Shown here one piece after another: positions 51,721-60,668 of a stretch of 64,000 nt of DNA. The stretch lies in NCBI RefSeq assembly GCF_008729015.1, contig NZ_RKSM01000001.1:1488001-1552000 (forward strand). The letters run 5' to 3'. The notes beneath the pieces were generated by a model that was given only the letters and a program-made list of their open reading frames with translations, made no database searches and had not been told where the DNA came from. The stretch is from Haloarcula sp. CBA1129 (lineage in GTDB: Archaea > Halobacteriota > Halobacteria > Halobacteriales > Haloarculaceae). Within the stretch, counting starts at the first letter, position 1. Each line of letters starts with the position of its first letter. Made by a program: the position numbers and the translations under genes.

Positions 51721-52008
51721 TCAGTCGTACGGGTAGCGTGACTGTGACCCACAGTCACAGGTGATGACGACGTGGCCGGACTGGGTCCGGGACCGGGCGT
51801 TATGACCGTGTAGCAGGTACGTATCGCAGGCGTCACACGTCGACCGTTCGAACGACCGTGGCAGGCGCAGGCGGTGGCGTTCGGCGACACGCCGAGCGCG
51901 CCGGACGTACGACCGGGCACGCTCCCCGTTGCCGACCTGAACCGCCTCACGAGCGAGCGACTGGAGGCGCTCGATCCGCTCGCTGGCGATGGTCGCCTCG
52001 TCCGTCAT
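51721..52008 (-). CDS. rnp4: Ribonuclease P protein component 4 (Rpr2/Rpp21)
   Basis: 95 residues: N-terminal helices ASERIERLQSLAREA and GERARSYVRRARRVAERH, then a zinc ribbon with Cys58, Cys61, Cys84 and Cys86 (STCDACD ... ITCDCG). With Rpp29 it forms the specificity half of archaeal RNase P. The start ATG 52008 fits the family; the frame extends upstream without conserved sequence. First gene of the rnp4-yhbY-mscS run. Confidence 0.93.
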   Translation of the reverse strand: MTDEATIASERIERLQSLAREAVQVGNGERARSYVRRARRVAERHRLRLPRSFERSTCDACDTYLLHGHNARSRTQSGHVVITCDCGSQSRYPYD

Positions 52009-52116
52009 AGACGGTACTGGGTCGGCGGCGGGAAAATGCCTTCCGGACGAGCTAGCAACAGTCGACGCACCATTTGGTCGCTTTGTGAACAGCCAGAAAG
52101 CCCGAGACGCTGGATT

Positions 52117-52217
52117 ACTGCGACTCGCTGCGCGGTTCGCGCACCTATTCGCAGTGCTTCCGTCGTGGTCCGGTAGAGCAGTGCTCTCTCGCCATCCCGA
52201 AAATCGAAGGTTTTCGG
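52117..52217. repeat. Two hairpin elements upstream of a glycosyltransferase
   Basis: Hairpin 1: ACTGCGA (52117-52123) pairs with TCGCAGT (52149-52155) and encloses TGCGCG/CGCGCA (52129-52134, 52138-52143). Hairpin 2: CCGAAAATC (52197-52205) pairs with GGTTTTCGG (52209-52217) with one T-G wobble and a GAA loop, the same loop as in the hairpin at 14842-14862. They lie in a 380-bp gap otherwise without genes. Confidence 0.6.
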
Positions 52218-52387
52218 ACGCTCTCGAACGCCCAGCATCTCGTCCCTTGCAGTCCACCCTGTAGTTGGGCGATCAGGCGACACCGGTGGACCGTCTGGCT
52301 GTTCTAAGCTACTGTCGAAAGACGTCCACCCATATCCTTACAGACCAAGTCGGTAGGATTTTCGGTCCGGCCGGAGTGTCCCGAGGC

Positions 52388-53437
52388 GTGCGCGTCCTGA
52401 ACTATCTCGAACTGGCCGACCACCTCGACCGGTCGGGCATCGGCACTGCCGTCGACCACCAGCGGGCGGCGCTGTCCGGGACCGACATCGAGGTGGAGAC
52501 GACGCCTTGGCAGGAGGGCCATCCGGCGTGGGCACTGGGTGGCAATATCGCCTTCAACGACCCGATGTTCCGCGAGTTTGACATTGCCCACTGCAACATG
52601 ATCGGGCCGGGCTCCGTCGCCGTGGCCCGGTACGCGGCACACGCGGACATTCCACTGATCCTCCACGCTCACGTCACCCGCGAGGACTTCCGGGACAGCT
52701 TCCGCGGGTCGAATCTGGTCGCGCCGGCACTGGGCCGGTACCTCCGGTGGTTCTACTCGCAGGCCGATATGGTCCTCTGTCCCTCCGAGTACACGAAGAA
52801 TATCCTCGAATCGTACCCCGTCGACGCACCGATACGGCCGATGTCAAACGGCGTCGACATCGACGCGCTCGACGGCTTCGAGGGCCTGCGCGAGGACTAC
52901 CGCCGGCGCTACGACCTCGACGGGATGGTCGTCTTCGCCGTCGGCAACGTCTTCGAGCGCAAAGGGCTGACAACGTTCTGCGAGCTCGCACAGCAGACCG
53001 ACTACGACTTCGCGTGGTTCGGCCCCTACGACGCCGGTCCGCAGGCCTCGAAGACGGTCAAGCGGTGGGTGAACGACCCGCCGGCAAACGTCACGTTTAC
53101 CGGCTGGGTCGACGACATCCGCGGCGCGTTCGGGGCCGGCGACGTGTACCTGTTTCCAACGAAGGCCGAGAATCAGGGTATCGCCGTGCTGGAGGCGATG
53201 GCCTGTGGGAAGGCCGTCGTCCTCTCGGACATCCCCGTCTTCCGAGAGTACTACGAAGACGGCCATGACTGCCTCATCTGCGAGGACGAGGCTGAGTTCC
53301 GCGAAGCGCTGGAGCGCCTCGCCGAGAATCCCGACTTGCGGGAGCGCTTGGGCGAGAACGCAAGGGAAACAGCCAGAGAGCACAGCTTGGACCGGGTCGG
53401 CCGGAAACTCGTCGAAACGTACGAAGAACTGGCCTAA
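52388..53437 (+). CDS. GT4-family glycosyltransferase
   Basis: 349 residues from GTG 52388 (MRVLNYLELADHLDRSGIG is a familiar haloarchaeal opening; the frame is open 123 nt further but that part is not protein-like). GT-B fold: acceptor side HVTREDF, then the donor half with GNVFERKGLTTF and the GT4 EX7E-like motif AENQGIAVLEAMACGKAVV. No membrane segment or signal. Likely acts in glycolipid or glycan synthesis; sugar donor unknown. It is separated from a second GT4 gene by an MFS exporter on the other strand. Confidence 0.9.
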   Translation: MRVLNYLELADHLDRSGIGTAVDHQRAALSGTDIEVETTPWQEGHPAWALGGNIAFNDPMFREFDIAHCNMIGPGSVAVARYAAHADIPLILHAHVTREDFRDSFRGSNLVAPALGRYLRWFYSQADMVLCPSEYTKNILESYPVDAPIRPMSNGVDIDALDGFEGLREDYRRRYDLDGMVVFAVGNVFERKGLTTFCELAQQTDYDFAWFGPYDAGPQASKTVKRWVNDPPANVTFTGWVDDIRGAFGAGDVYLFPTKAENQGIAVLEAMACGKAVVLSDIPVFREYYEDGHDCLICEDEAEFREALERLAENPDLRERLGENARETAREHSLDRVGRKLVETYEELA

Positions 53438-53461
53438 GCGCCGTTCGAAGCAGAGCGAGTG

Positions 53462-54784
53462 TTATGCCGAAAGCGGCTCGCTGTCGACCGATACCGTTGG
53501 CGAGCGCCGCCAGACGACCGTGACCAGCACTGCGCCGACCAGTACCAGCGCACCGGCGACGGTGAAGGCAAACAGGAAGTCGTAACCGCCGAGCCAGCCG
53601 CCGAGTATCGACCCGACGCCACTTGCCAGCCCGGAGACGGCGGTGTAGATGCCGAGCGCCTCGCCGCGGATGGCCGACGGTGCGAGCTGGGTGACGACGC
53701 TTGCTGCGGTAACGGCGATGACGGCCCAAGCAACACCGATGAGAACGAACACGATGCCGTTGATAATTGTCCCCAGCAGCGTCGCTGACAGCAGGAGTCC
53801 CACGACGGCAACGGCCGGATGGAGCGCCGCGCGGGCGAGCAGGCTTCCGACCTGAAGCCCGCTCGGGTTGTACCGCTCGGCGAGCGAGCCAGCGCGGTCG
53901 TACCACAGCGCCGAGCCGACGCTGGAGACGAGATACAGCGCAAACACGAGTCCCGATTCGTAGCCGAGCGTCCGCGAGAGATACAGCGGGAGCGGTCCCC
54001 AGAACACGCCGAAGCCGACGAAGAAGGCGACGACACCGCCAAAGTATATCGTCAGTGCCGGAGAGAACCGGGCCGCGACTTCCCGTGGGTGCAGCGACCG
54101 CGTGAGCCAGTACAGTCGCCCCGGACCAACCGGGAACGTCGCGCTCCTGACCGGAAGCCGACGCGACCGTGCGATAGCCCGCGCCATCCGGCTGGCCCGC
54201 GGGCGGTCGAGTTCGGCGGGGTCGGTCGGCAGCCACTTCGCAGCGAGAAACGCCGACAGGCCGACCGCGGCCGCACACACCCATAGTAGCGACTGCTGGG
54301 CGACGAGGGGGCCGAGTGGTCCCGAGAGCAGCGTCGTCCATACCAACCCGAGGACGAGGCCGCCAGCCCATCCCCAGCCCTGATAGCGGTTCAGGACGGC
54401 GAACCGCGCCGGCCAGTCCCGTTCGACGGTTCCGACGGTGACAAGCAACGTCAGCACCGGTGCGATAGCGCCCGCCGCGAACCACAGCAGGCCGTTGCCG
54501 ACGATGACCAGCCACGGCTCCTCGGTGAGTGAGACGAGCACCAGCGCGAGGGTCGCCAGTCCCAGCGCGAGGAGGACGAGCGACCGTCGCTTCCCCGTTT
54601 TGTCGGCGACGCGCCCGAAGATGAGGGCACCCGGCGCACCCGCGGCGGCGGCCACCCCGGCGAGGACACCAAGCATGAATGTCTCGCCGCCGATGGCGAC
54701 GAAGTACAGCGGAACAAGCAGCGAACCCGCGCCCAACGCGACCGATGCGAGTGCCCAAGCGTACAGCCAACCGTCTCGGTCCAT
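53462..54784 (-). CDS. Major facilitator superfamily transporter
   Basis: 440 residues and twelve predicted helices in two halves. The cytoplasmic loop GRVADKTGKRRSLVLLALG between helices 2 and 3 is the MFS motif A; a long basic loop (about 190-240) separates the halves. ATG 54784 replaces a TTG three codons upstream. It may export a glycan intermediate or drug; the flanking glycosyltransferases hint at the first. Confidence 0.88.
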   Translation of the reverse strand: MDRDGWLYAWALASVALGAGSLLVPLYFVAIGGETFMLGVLAGVAAAAGAPGALIFGRVADKTGKRRSLVLLALGLATLALVLVSLTEEPWLVIVGNGLLWFAAGAIAPVLTLLVTVGTVERDWPARFAVLNRYQGWGWAGGLVLGLVWTTLLSGPLGPLVAQQSLLWVCAAAVGLSAFLAAKWLPTDPAELDRPRASRMARAIARSRRLPVRSATFPVGPGRLYWLTRSLHPREVAARFSPALTIYFGGVVAFFVGFGVFWGPLPLYLSRTLGYESGLVFALYLVSSVGSALWYDRAGSLAERYNPSGLQVGSLLARAALHPAVAVVGLLLSATLLGTIINGIVFVLIGVAWAVIAVTAASVVTQLAPSAIRGEALGIYTAVSGLASGVGSILGGWLGGYDFLFAFTVAGALVLVGAVLVTVVWRRSPTVSVDSEPLSA

Positions 54785-54904
54785 TACCGACAATCCGCCA
54801 CGGTCTCTGAAAAGGACTCTGGCGTCTACCGGTTATAGACAGCTGTCTGACAAATGGCGTGCCAATGGCAACGGTTTAACCCATGGTACTGTTACGCCGC
54901 GGCG

Positions 54905-56008
54905 ATGACACTGCCGCACGTCGCGACGTTTACCGACACGTACCTCCCGACCGTCAATGGGGTGACCTACACGGTCGAGACGTGGCGGGACCGCTGGCGC
55001 GACCGCGGCGGTCGCATGGACGTGGTCTACCCGAAAAGCGACCACGAACCGTCCGACAACGAGTATCCGGTCCGGAGCCTCCCGTTTCCCTTCTACGAGG
55101 GGTTTCGCCTCGGGATGCCCCAGATACCGAAGGGCGTTCGGGACGCCGAACTGGTCCACGCCCACACCCCCTTCAGCCTCGGAATGGCGGGCCAGCGACT
55201 TGCGGGGAAACTCGATATACCCTTTGTCGCGTCGTATCACACGCCGACGAGCGAGTACGCCGAGTACGTCTCCTTCAACGGGGCTGTCGAATCGGCGGTC
55301 CGGTCCAGCGCCGAGAGCTACGAACGCTGGTTTCTGAGCCGTGCCGACACCGTCATCGCGCCGGGCGAACGCGCGGCCACACATCTCCGGGAGTCTATCG
55401 ACCTCGATACGAGGGTGGCGGTCGTCCCGAACGGCGTCGACACGACCGTCTTCGAACCGGTCGACACCGCCGCCTTCCGAGACCGCTACGACCTGCCAGA
55501 TGGCCCCATCGTCGGCTACACCGGCCGCCACGGCTACGAGAAATGCCTCGAAGACATCATCACGGCCTGCGAGGGACTGGACGTGACTGTCGTGTTCGGT
55601 GGCGACGGGCCGGCCCGCGAATCGCTGGAAGCGGCGGCCGAACGCAGCGACGCCGACGTGCGCTTTCTCGGCTTTCTCGACCGGGCGGAACTCCCCGAAC
55701 TGTACTCGACGCTGGACGTGTTCGCGTTCCCGAGTCCCGTCGAGACACAGGGTCTGGTTGCCCTAGAAGCCAACTGCTGTGGCACGCCCGTGGCCGGCGT
55801 CGACGCCGGCGCACTCAGTGAGACCATCGAGGACGGCGAAACCGGATACTCCTACGACGAAGGGGACATCGACGGCTTCCGCCGGGCTATCGGGCGCGTT
55901 CTCGACGAACGGGCGCGGCTCCGGGAGCGCTGTCTTGCCCGACGCGGCGTGATCAGCGTCGAGCACGCTATCGACAAACTCGCCGACGTGTACGAGAGCG
56001 TGCTGTAG
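54905..56008 (+). CDS. GT4-family glycosyltransferase
   Basis: 367 residues starting MTLPHVATFTDTYLPTVNGVTYTVETW, the standard opening of GT4 enzymes related to mannosyl/glucosyl transferases of glycerolipids. VHAHTPFSLGMAG, NGVDTTVF, GYTGRHGYEKCLEDII and ETQGLVALEANCCGTPV follow, the last being the GT4 donor motif. ATG 54905 is used rather than the open frame upstream. It could glycosylate archaeol lipids; inferred from family. Confidence 0.9.
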   Translation: MTLPHVATFTDTYLPTVNGVTYTVETWRDRWRDRGGRMDVVYPKSDHEPSDNEYPVRSLPFPFYEGFRLGMPQIPKGVRDAELVHAHTPFSLGMAGQRLAGKLDIPFVASYHTPTSEYAEYVSFNGAVESAVRSSAESYERWFLSRADTVIAPGERAATHLRESIDLDTRVAVVPNGVDTTVFEPVDTAAFRDRYDLPDGPIVGYTGRHGYEKCLEDIITACEGLDVTVVFGGDGPARESLEAAAERSDADVRFLGFLDRAELPELYSTLDVFAFPSPVETQGLVALEANCCGTPVAGVDAGALSETIEDGETGYSYDEGDIDGFRRAIGRVLDERARLRERCLARRGVISVEHAIDKLADVYESVL

Positions 56009-56036
56009 CCGTCCCCCGGCGTTTAATTCGCGCAGC

Positions 56037-56222
56037 TCAGGCCCGCGAGTGCGACCAGCCGATACCGAAGGCGAGGCCATTGAGCGTGCCAAGCAGTATC
56101 CCGAGATAGAAATCACCCAGTGAGACGGCCAGTATCAGGCCGGCCCCGATTCCCAGTGCCAGTCCCTTCAGGACTGTCGGCCAGTGAAGCCAGCTCAATC
56201 GCCCGTTAGCGTCGTCGCTCAT
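56037..56222 (-). CDS. Small two-helix membrane protein
   Basis: 61 residues: polar start MSDDANGRLSWLHWP, then VLKGLALGIGAGLILAVSL and FYLGILLGTLNGLAFGIGW as two Gly-rich helices. It lies just downstream of gatA on the same strand. Unknown function. Confidence 0.65.
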   Translation of the reverse strand: MSDDANGRLSWLHWPTVLKGLALGIGAGLILAVSLGDFYLGILLGTLNGLAFGIGWSHSRA

Positions 56223-56294
56223 ACGCTCTCTCGGGTCGCCGGCGAGTAAACTGTACCCATTCGCGAGCGACCGCGCCGGTCTCGACGTGCGTTC

Positions 56295-57569
56295 TCAGGC
56301 CAACGCGCTGCCGGCCCGGATAATCTCCCGTTCGCCGAACGCCGGTCCGACCAGTTGTAGTCCGACCGGCAGCCCGTCGTCGGTTTCGCCGGCCGGGACG
56401 GAGATGGCCGGGAGGTTCGCGAGGTTCACCGGGGTCGTGTTGGCGTCGGCCAGATACATCGTGAGGGGGTCGTCGAGGCTCTCGCCGCGTTTCATCGGGG
56501 GGACGGGCATCGTGGGCGAGGCGAGCACGTCGGCATCGTCCAGCGCCTCGTCGAAATCCTGTTTGACCCACGCGCGAGCGTCCTGAGCCTTCTTGTAGTA
56601 CTTGTCGTGGTAGCCCGCCGAGAGGGCGTAGGTGCCGAGCAGGACCCGTCGCTTGACTTCCTCGCCGAAGCCCTCCTCGCGGGCGTTGGCGAACGAGTCG
56701 TTCCAGTTGCCGTCGTAGCCGCCGGACTGACCATACCGGACGCCGTCGAACCGCGCGAGGTTCGAGGAAGCTTCCGACATGGCGATGACGTAGTACGCCT
56801 CGACGGCGTGTTCGACCGAGGGAAGGTCGACCTCGTGGTAGCTCGCACCCTGAGCTTCGAGGTCGTCCAGCGCCGCCCAGAACGTCTCGACGACGGCCTC
56901 GTCGGCCCCGTCTAGCAGTTCTGTCGGGACGCCGATAGAGAGCCCGTCGACATCGCCGTCGGCGGCTGCCGCGTAGGAACCGTCGGCCGCAGGGGCCTCC
57001 TGCGTCGTCGCGTCGTGTTCGTCCGGGCCGGCGATGACATCCAGTAGTTCGGCGGCGTCCTCGACGGTCGGCGCGATGGGGCCGATCTGTTCGAGGCTGT
57101 TGGCGTAGGCGACGAGGCCGTACCGTGAGACCAGTCCGTACGTGGGTTTGATGCCGACGACGCCACAGAACGCGGCCGGACAGCGGATGGAGCCACCGGT
57201 GTCGCTCCCAAGTGCGAGGTCAGCGTCGCCGGCGGCGACGACAGCGGCCGAGCCACCGGACGAGCCGCCCGGCACGCGGCCCTCGGCGACAGGGTTCTCG
57301 ACGGGGCCGAACGCGGAAGTCTCGGTGGTCGTCCCCATCCCGAACTCGTCCATGTTCGTCTTGCCGGGGATGGTCGCGCCGGCGGCTTTCAGGCGCTCGA
57401 CGACCGTCGCGTCGTACGGCGGGACGTAGTCGGAAAGCATCGCCGACCCACAGGTCGTCCGGACGCCCTCGGTGGAGATGTTGTCCTTGACCGCGACGGT
57501 CTTGTCTGCCAGCGGGCCGTCCTCGGCGCCCTCGATGGTCTCGTCGGAGATGTAGCCGTTGTACTCCAT
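56295..57569 (-). CDS. gatA: Aspartyl/glutamyl-tRNA amidotransferase subunit A
   Basis: Glutaminase part of GatCAB that makes Gln-tRNA(Gln) or Asn-tRNA(Asn). 424 residues with the amidase signature: catalytic Lys in TVAVKDNIS, PGGSSGGSAAVVAAG with the cis-Ser, and LGSDTGGSIRCPAAFCG with the nucleophile Ser. Somewhat shorter than bacterial GatA (about 480). Its ATG overlaps the stop of gatC. gatB is not in the window. Confidence 0.96.
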   Translation of the reverse strand: MEYNGYISDETIEGAEDGPLADKTVAVKDNISTEGVRTTCGSAMLSDYVPPYDATVVERLKAAGATIPGKTNMDEFGMGTTTETSAFGPVENPVAEGRVPGGSSGGSAAVVAAGDADLALGSDTGGSIRCPAAFCGVVGIKPTYGLVSRYGLVAYANSLEQIGPIAPTVEDAAELLDVIAGPDEHDATTQEAPAADGSYAAAADGDVDGLSIGVPTELLDGADEAVVETFWAALDDLEAQGASYHEVDLPSVEHAVEAYYVIAMSEASSNLARFDGVRYGQSGGYDGNWNDSFANAREEGFGEEVKRRVLLGTYALSAGYHDKYYKKAQDARAWVKQDFDEALDDADVLASPTMPVPPMKRGESLDDPLTMYLADANTTPVNLANLPAISVPAGETDDGLPVGLQLVGPAFGEREIIRAGSALA

Positions 57570-57847
57570 TATGACACCTTCGGCCCTTTGAACTGCCCCT
57601 CTTCTGAGTCGTTGGCGTTCTGGAGCGCTTCCTCCTGCGAGAGGCTTTCATGTGTCTCGTCGGGGCGCATCACGTTCGAGAGTTCAGCCTCTCGTTCTGT
57701 TTCTGGGACATCGTCAAGCGCTTCGAATGCATCAAGGATGTCACCAAACTGCTCAGTGAACCGCTCGATCTCGTCGTCTGCGAGGTCGACACGGGCGAGG
57801 TCGGCAACATGCCGGACCTCCTCGGGATCGACGGCGGGGTCGCTCAT
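57569..57847 (-). CDS. gatC: Aspartyl/glutamyl-tRNA amidotransferase subunit C
   Basis: 92 residues: EEVRHVADLARVDLADDEIERFTEQFGDILDAFEALDDV matches the GatC helical N-terminus (HxAxLARLxL and FTxQF), and SNVMRPDE is its conserved later block. It directly precedes gatA and is divergent from tfb. Confidence 0.95.
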   Translation of the reverse strand: MSDPAVDPEEVRHVADLARVDLADDEIERFTEQFGDILDAFEALDDVPETEREAELSNVMRPDETHESLSQEEALQNANDSEEGQFKGPKVS

Positions 57848-58070
57848 GTCGGGCCGGAGTGCTGGATGCGCGGTAAGCGTTTCGAAACACTGGGCGAAAA
57901 TATAGCATAGTTAATAGTTTAGGAAGTGAATACACAAGATTTGCCAACTCTTGTTTTCCCTTCGGAAAATTGGACTTCTGAAACAGACAAAAGTTTTAAG
58001 TCGCCGTAGATACAACAATAGGATACAACACGTTTTTCGGGTACGATACCCGGTTGCCCCCATCCAACAA

Positions 58071-59045
58071 ATGACCGATACCAGCATCCGCCGATACTCG
58101 AACGAGCGCGAAACGGAGACAGAGCAGACGGACGAAGAGGAGTCAGAGACGCTCGTCTGTCCGGAGTGTAACGGGTCGTTACTGTCCGACAGCGAGCGCG
58201 GTGAAACGGTGTGTGAAGACTGTGGGCTGGTCGTCGAGGAGGACGAGATCGACCCCGGCCCCGAGTGGCGCGCGTTCGATTCGAAGGAGAAAGACGAGAA
58301 ATCCCGCGTCGGTGCGCCGACGACGAACATGATGCACGACAAGGGCCTCTCGACGAATATCGGCTGGCAGGACAAGGACGCCTACGGCAACTCCCTGTCC
58401 TCGCGCCAGCGCGAGAAAATGCAGCGCCTTCGAACGTGGAACGAGCGGTTCCGTACCCGTGACTCCAAGGAGCGCAACCTCAAGCAGGCGCTGGGCGAAA
58501 TCGACCGCATGGCCTCCGCGCTCGGACTGCCGGAGAACGTCCGCGAGACGGCCAGCGTCATCTACCGCCGCGCACTCGACGAGGACCTGCTTCCCGGCCG
58601 CTCCATCGAGGGCGTCTCGACGGCGTCGCTGTACGCCGCCGCGCGTCAGGCCGGGACGCCGCGTTCGCTCGACGAAATCGCAGGCGTCTCCCGCGTCGAA
58701 AAAGACGAAATCGCCCGCACCTACCGCTACGTCGTCCGCGAACTCAGCCTCGAAATCCAGCCGGCCGACCCCGAGAGCTACGTCCCGCGGTTCGCGTCGG
58801 ACCTTGACCTCTCCGAGGAGGTCGAACGCCGTGCCCGCCAGCTCCTCCAGAACGCAAAGCAAGAGGGCGTTCACTCCGGCAAGTCGCCGGTCGGCCTCGC
58901 CGCCGCTGCCGTCTACGCCGCCTCGCTGCTCACCAACGAGAAGGTGACCCAGAGTCAGGTCAGCGAAGTCGCCAACATCTCCGAGGTCACCATCCGCAAC
59001 CGCTACCACGAACTGCTGGAAGCGGAAGACAACATCCACCCGTAA
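58071..59045 (+). CDS. tfb: Transcription initiation factor IIB (TFB)
   Basis: 324 residues. N-terminal zinc ribbon Cys30, Cys33, Cys48, Cys51 (LVCPECNG ... VCEDCGLV), B-finger region ERAPEW-like 'GPEWRAFDSKEKDEKSR', then two cyclin folds (DRMASALGLPENVRETA and ELSEEV-type second repeat, here DLDLSEEVERRARQLLQ). Recruits RNA polymerase at BRE/TATA promoters. Start ATG 58071 is chosen; the open frame upstream is basic and not TFB-like. A leader follows an AAAGTTTTAA tract near 57990. Confidence 0.96.
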   Translation: MTDTSIRRYSNERETETEQTDEEESETLVCPECNGSLLSDSERGETVCEDCGLVVEEDEIDPGPEWRAFDSKEKDEKSRVGAPTTNMMHDKGLSTNIGWQDKDAYGNSLSSRQREKMQRLRTWNERFRTRDSKERNLKQALGEIDRMASALGLPENVRETASVIYRRALDEDLLPGRSIEGVSTASLYAAARQAGTPRSLDEIAGVSRVEKDEIARTYRYVVRELSLEIQPADPESYVPRFASDLDLSEEVERRARQLLQNAKQEGVHSGKSPVGLAAAAVYAASLLTNEKVTQSQVSEVANISEVTIRNRYHELLEAEDNIHP

Positions 59046-59089
59046 CCGGTATCGTAACCTAAACCACCGACTGCGCCCTTTCGGGGGGT

Positions 59090-59566
59090 ATGGAGACCAC
59101 TCGGCATTTTGTCGCGACGGTCTACGTCGTCAGCGATGGCTGCGTCGCGCTCCACGAACACAGCAAGCTCGACATGTGGCTGCCCGCCGGCGGACACATC
59201 GACCGCGACGAACTCCCCCACGAGGCCGCGCTGCGCGAGACGCGCGAGGAACTGGGCCTCGACGTGGACCTCATCGCACCCCAGCAGGACATCGAGAGCG
59301 AGACGGTCCAGTCGCTGCCCCAGCCACAGCACTTTCTGCTCGAAGACATCAACGTCAACGCCGAGGGCGAGGTCGGCCACCAGCACATCGACTTTATCTT
59401 CTACGGCCACGCGGACAGCCGCGACATCACGCCGGGACCGGGCGAACAGCCAGCTGATGACTGGGAATGGTTTACTGCTAGTGATCTGCAGGACCGAAGC
59501 GATGAACTCCCCGCAGATGTCGTCGAGATCGGCCAGCAGGCCATCGATGCGGTGCGCGAGGCCTAG
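59090..59566 (+). CDS. NUDIX hydrolase
   Basis: 158 residues with a complete Nudix box at 34-56, GGHIDRDELPHEAALRETREELGL (G-x5-E-x7-REUxEExGU). Substrate specificity cannot be read; the later GHQHIDFIFYGH could fit a nucleoside diphosphate derivative. It lies 44 nt after tfb on the same strand and may be cotranscribed. Family clear, function open. Confidence 0.92.
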   Translation: METTRHFVATVYVVSDGCVALHEHSKLDMWLPAGGHIDRDELPHEAALRETREELGLDVDLIAPQQDIESETVQSLPQPQHFLLEDINVNAEGEVGHQHIDFIFYGHADSRDITPGPGEQPADDWEWFTASDLQDRSDELPADVVEIGQQAIDAVREA

Positions 59567-59573
59567 ACGTGAC

Positions 59574-60668
59574 TCACTGCACGAGCGATTTGACGTACTG
59601 GGTGACGTGGTCGTCCATCCGGCGCTTGTAGCCGGCCTGCCGGGCCAGACGGTCGAGTTCCCGTGCGGCGAGCGAGCCGTACTGCGCGGCTTTCTTGTCA
59701 CGCGTTGCTATCTCCTCGGGCAGTGACTCGCTGGCTGCCGCCCGGAGCGCGACTTTCCGCCTCTCACCGTCGACGAGCAGGTCACCGGCCAGACGCAGGG
59801 CAGCATCAACAACGCGGTCGTGCAACAGCGGCGTCACCGGTTCGACACCGGCGGCCCGCAGGGCGAGCACGTCCCGCTCTAGCTGGTCCGGGAGCGAAGC
59901 GATGACTTCTCGCTGGGCTCCGCGGACGGTGTCGGCCTCAACCCGGGGGTCTTCGGGGGCTTTGGCGACTTTGGCGTAGCCGCCGAACAGCTCGTCGGCC
60001 CCTTGGCCGAGCGCCAGTCGGTCGAAGCCGTCGGCGGCGACCCGCTGGGCGGCGAGATACAGCGGGAGCGCTATCTGCACGTCCATGGCGTTCGTCCGCT
60101 TCGTCGCGCGGGCGATTTCGGGCACCGCCCGCTCGATGGCGTCGTGGGTGAGTTCGACCACGCGGACCTCGGTTCCCAGCAGGTCCGCGGCTGACCGCGC
60201 CGCCTCGACGTCGTGACTGTCCGGGAACCCAGCGACGTACAGCGGCGCGTCGAGCCGCGCTGCAAGTAGCGCCGAGTCCACGCCGCCGGAGAACGCGATT
60301 GCGAGGCCGTCGGTGTCGACGGCGTCGACGCTCGTCTCGACAGCGGCACGGACCCGCTCAATAGCCGTTTCGCGGTCTCCAAACGGCTCCGGCGACGGGA
60401 GCGACCACCGTTGTCGCGTCCCGCTGTCGGTTCGAATATGGCCGGCGGGGAACGACCGCGGGTCGGCCAGCGTCGTCGGGTCGTGGCTCCACTGCCCGGG
60501 GCCGAGTCGCTTCTCGTCAGAAACGGCACGCTCCACGAACAGCGGATATCGCCCAAGTACGTCGCGGACGAGCGTCCCGTCCAGTTCGCCCGCGAACCCG
60601 CCGGTGCCCGGAAGCGCGTCGCCGCTTGCGAGAGCGTCGGCGACGGTGACCGCGTCGACCCCCTGCAT
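59574..60668 (-). CDS. Asparagine-synthase-like ATP pyrophosphatase
   Basis: 364 residues. The PP-loop SGGVDS (127-132) and GADELFGGY near 225-235 define the synthetase domain of AsnB. The N-terminal 110 residues are a remnant of the glutaminase domain without the catalytic Cys2, so glutamine cannot be the amide source in the usual way. Its ATG overlaps by one base the stop of the PHP gene. Ends 8 nt from the NUDIX gene. Asparagine synthase or another amide/adenylate enzyme. Confidence 0.8.
   Translation of the reverse strand: MQGVDAVTVADALASGDALPGTGGFAGELDGTLVRDVLGRYPLFVERAVSDEKRLGPGQWSHDPTTLADPRSFPAGHIRTDSGTRQRWSLPSPEPFGDRETAIERVRAAVETSVDAVDTDGLAIAFSGGVDSALLAARLDAPLYVAGFPDSHDVEAARSAADLLGTEVRVVELTHDAIERAVPEIARATKRTNAMDVQIALPLYLAAQRVAADGFDRLALGQGADELFGGYAKVAKAPEDPRVEADTVRGAQREVIASLPDQLERDVLALRAAGVEPVTPLLHDRVVDAALRLAGDLLVDGERRKVALRAAASESLPEEIATRDKKAAQYGSLAARELDRLARQAGYKRRMDDHVTQYVKSLVQ

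Noticed and set aside
52265..52387. Upstream extension of the first glycosyltransferase
   Set aside because: The 41 extra residues precede the conserved MRVLNYLEL opening and have no family match; the GTG at 52388 fits better.
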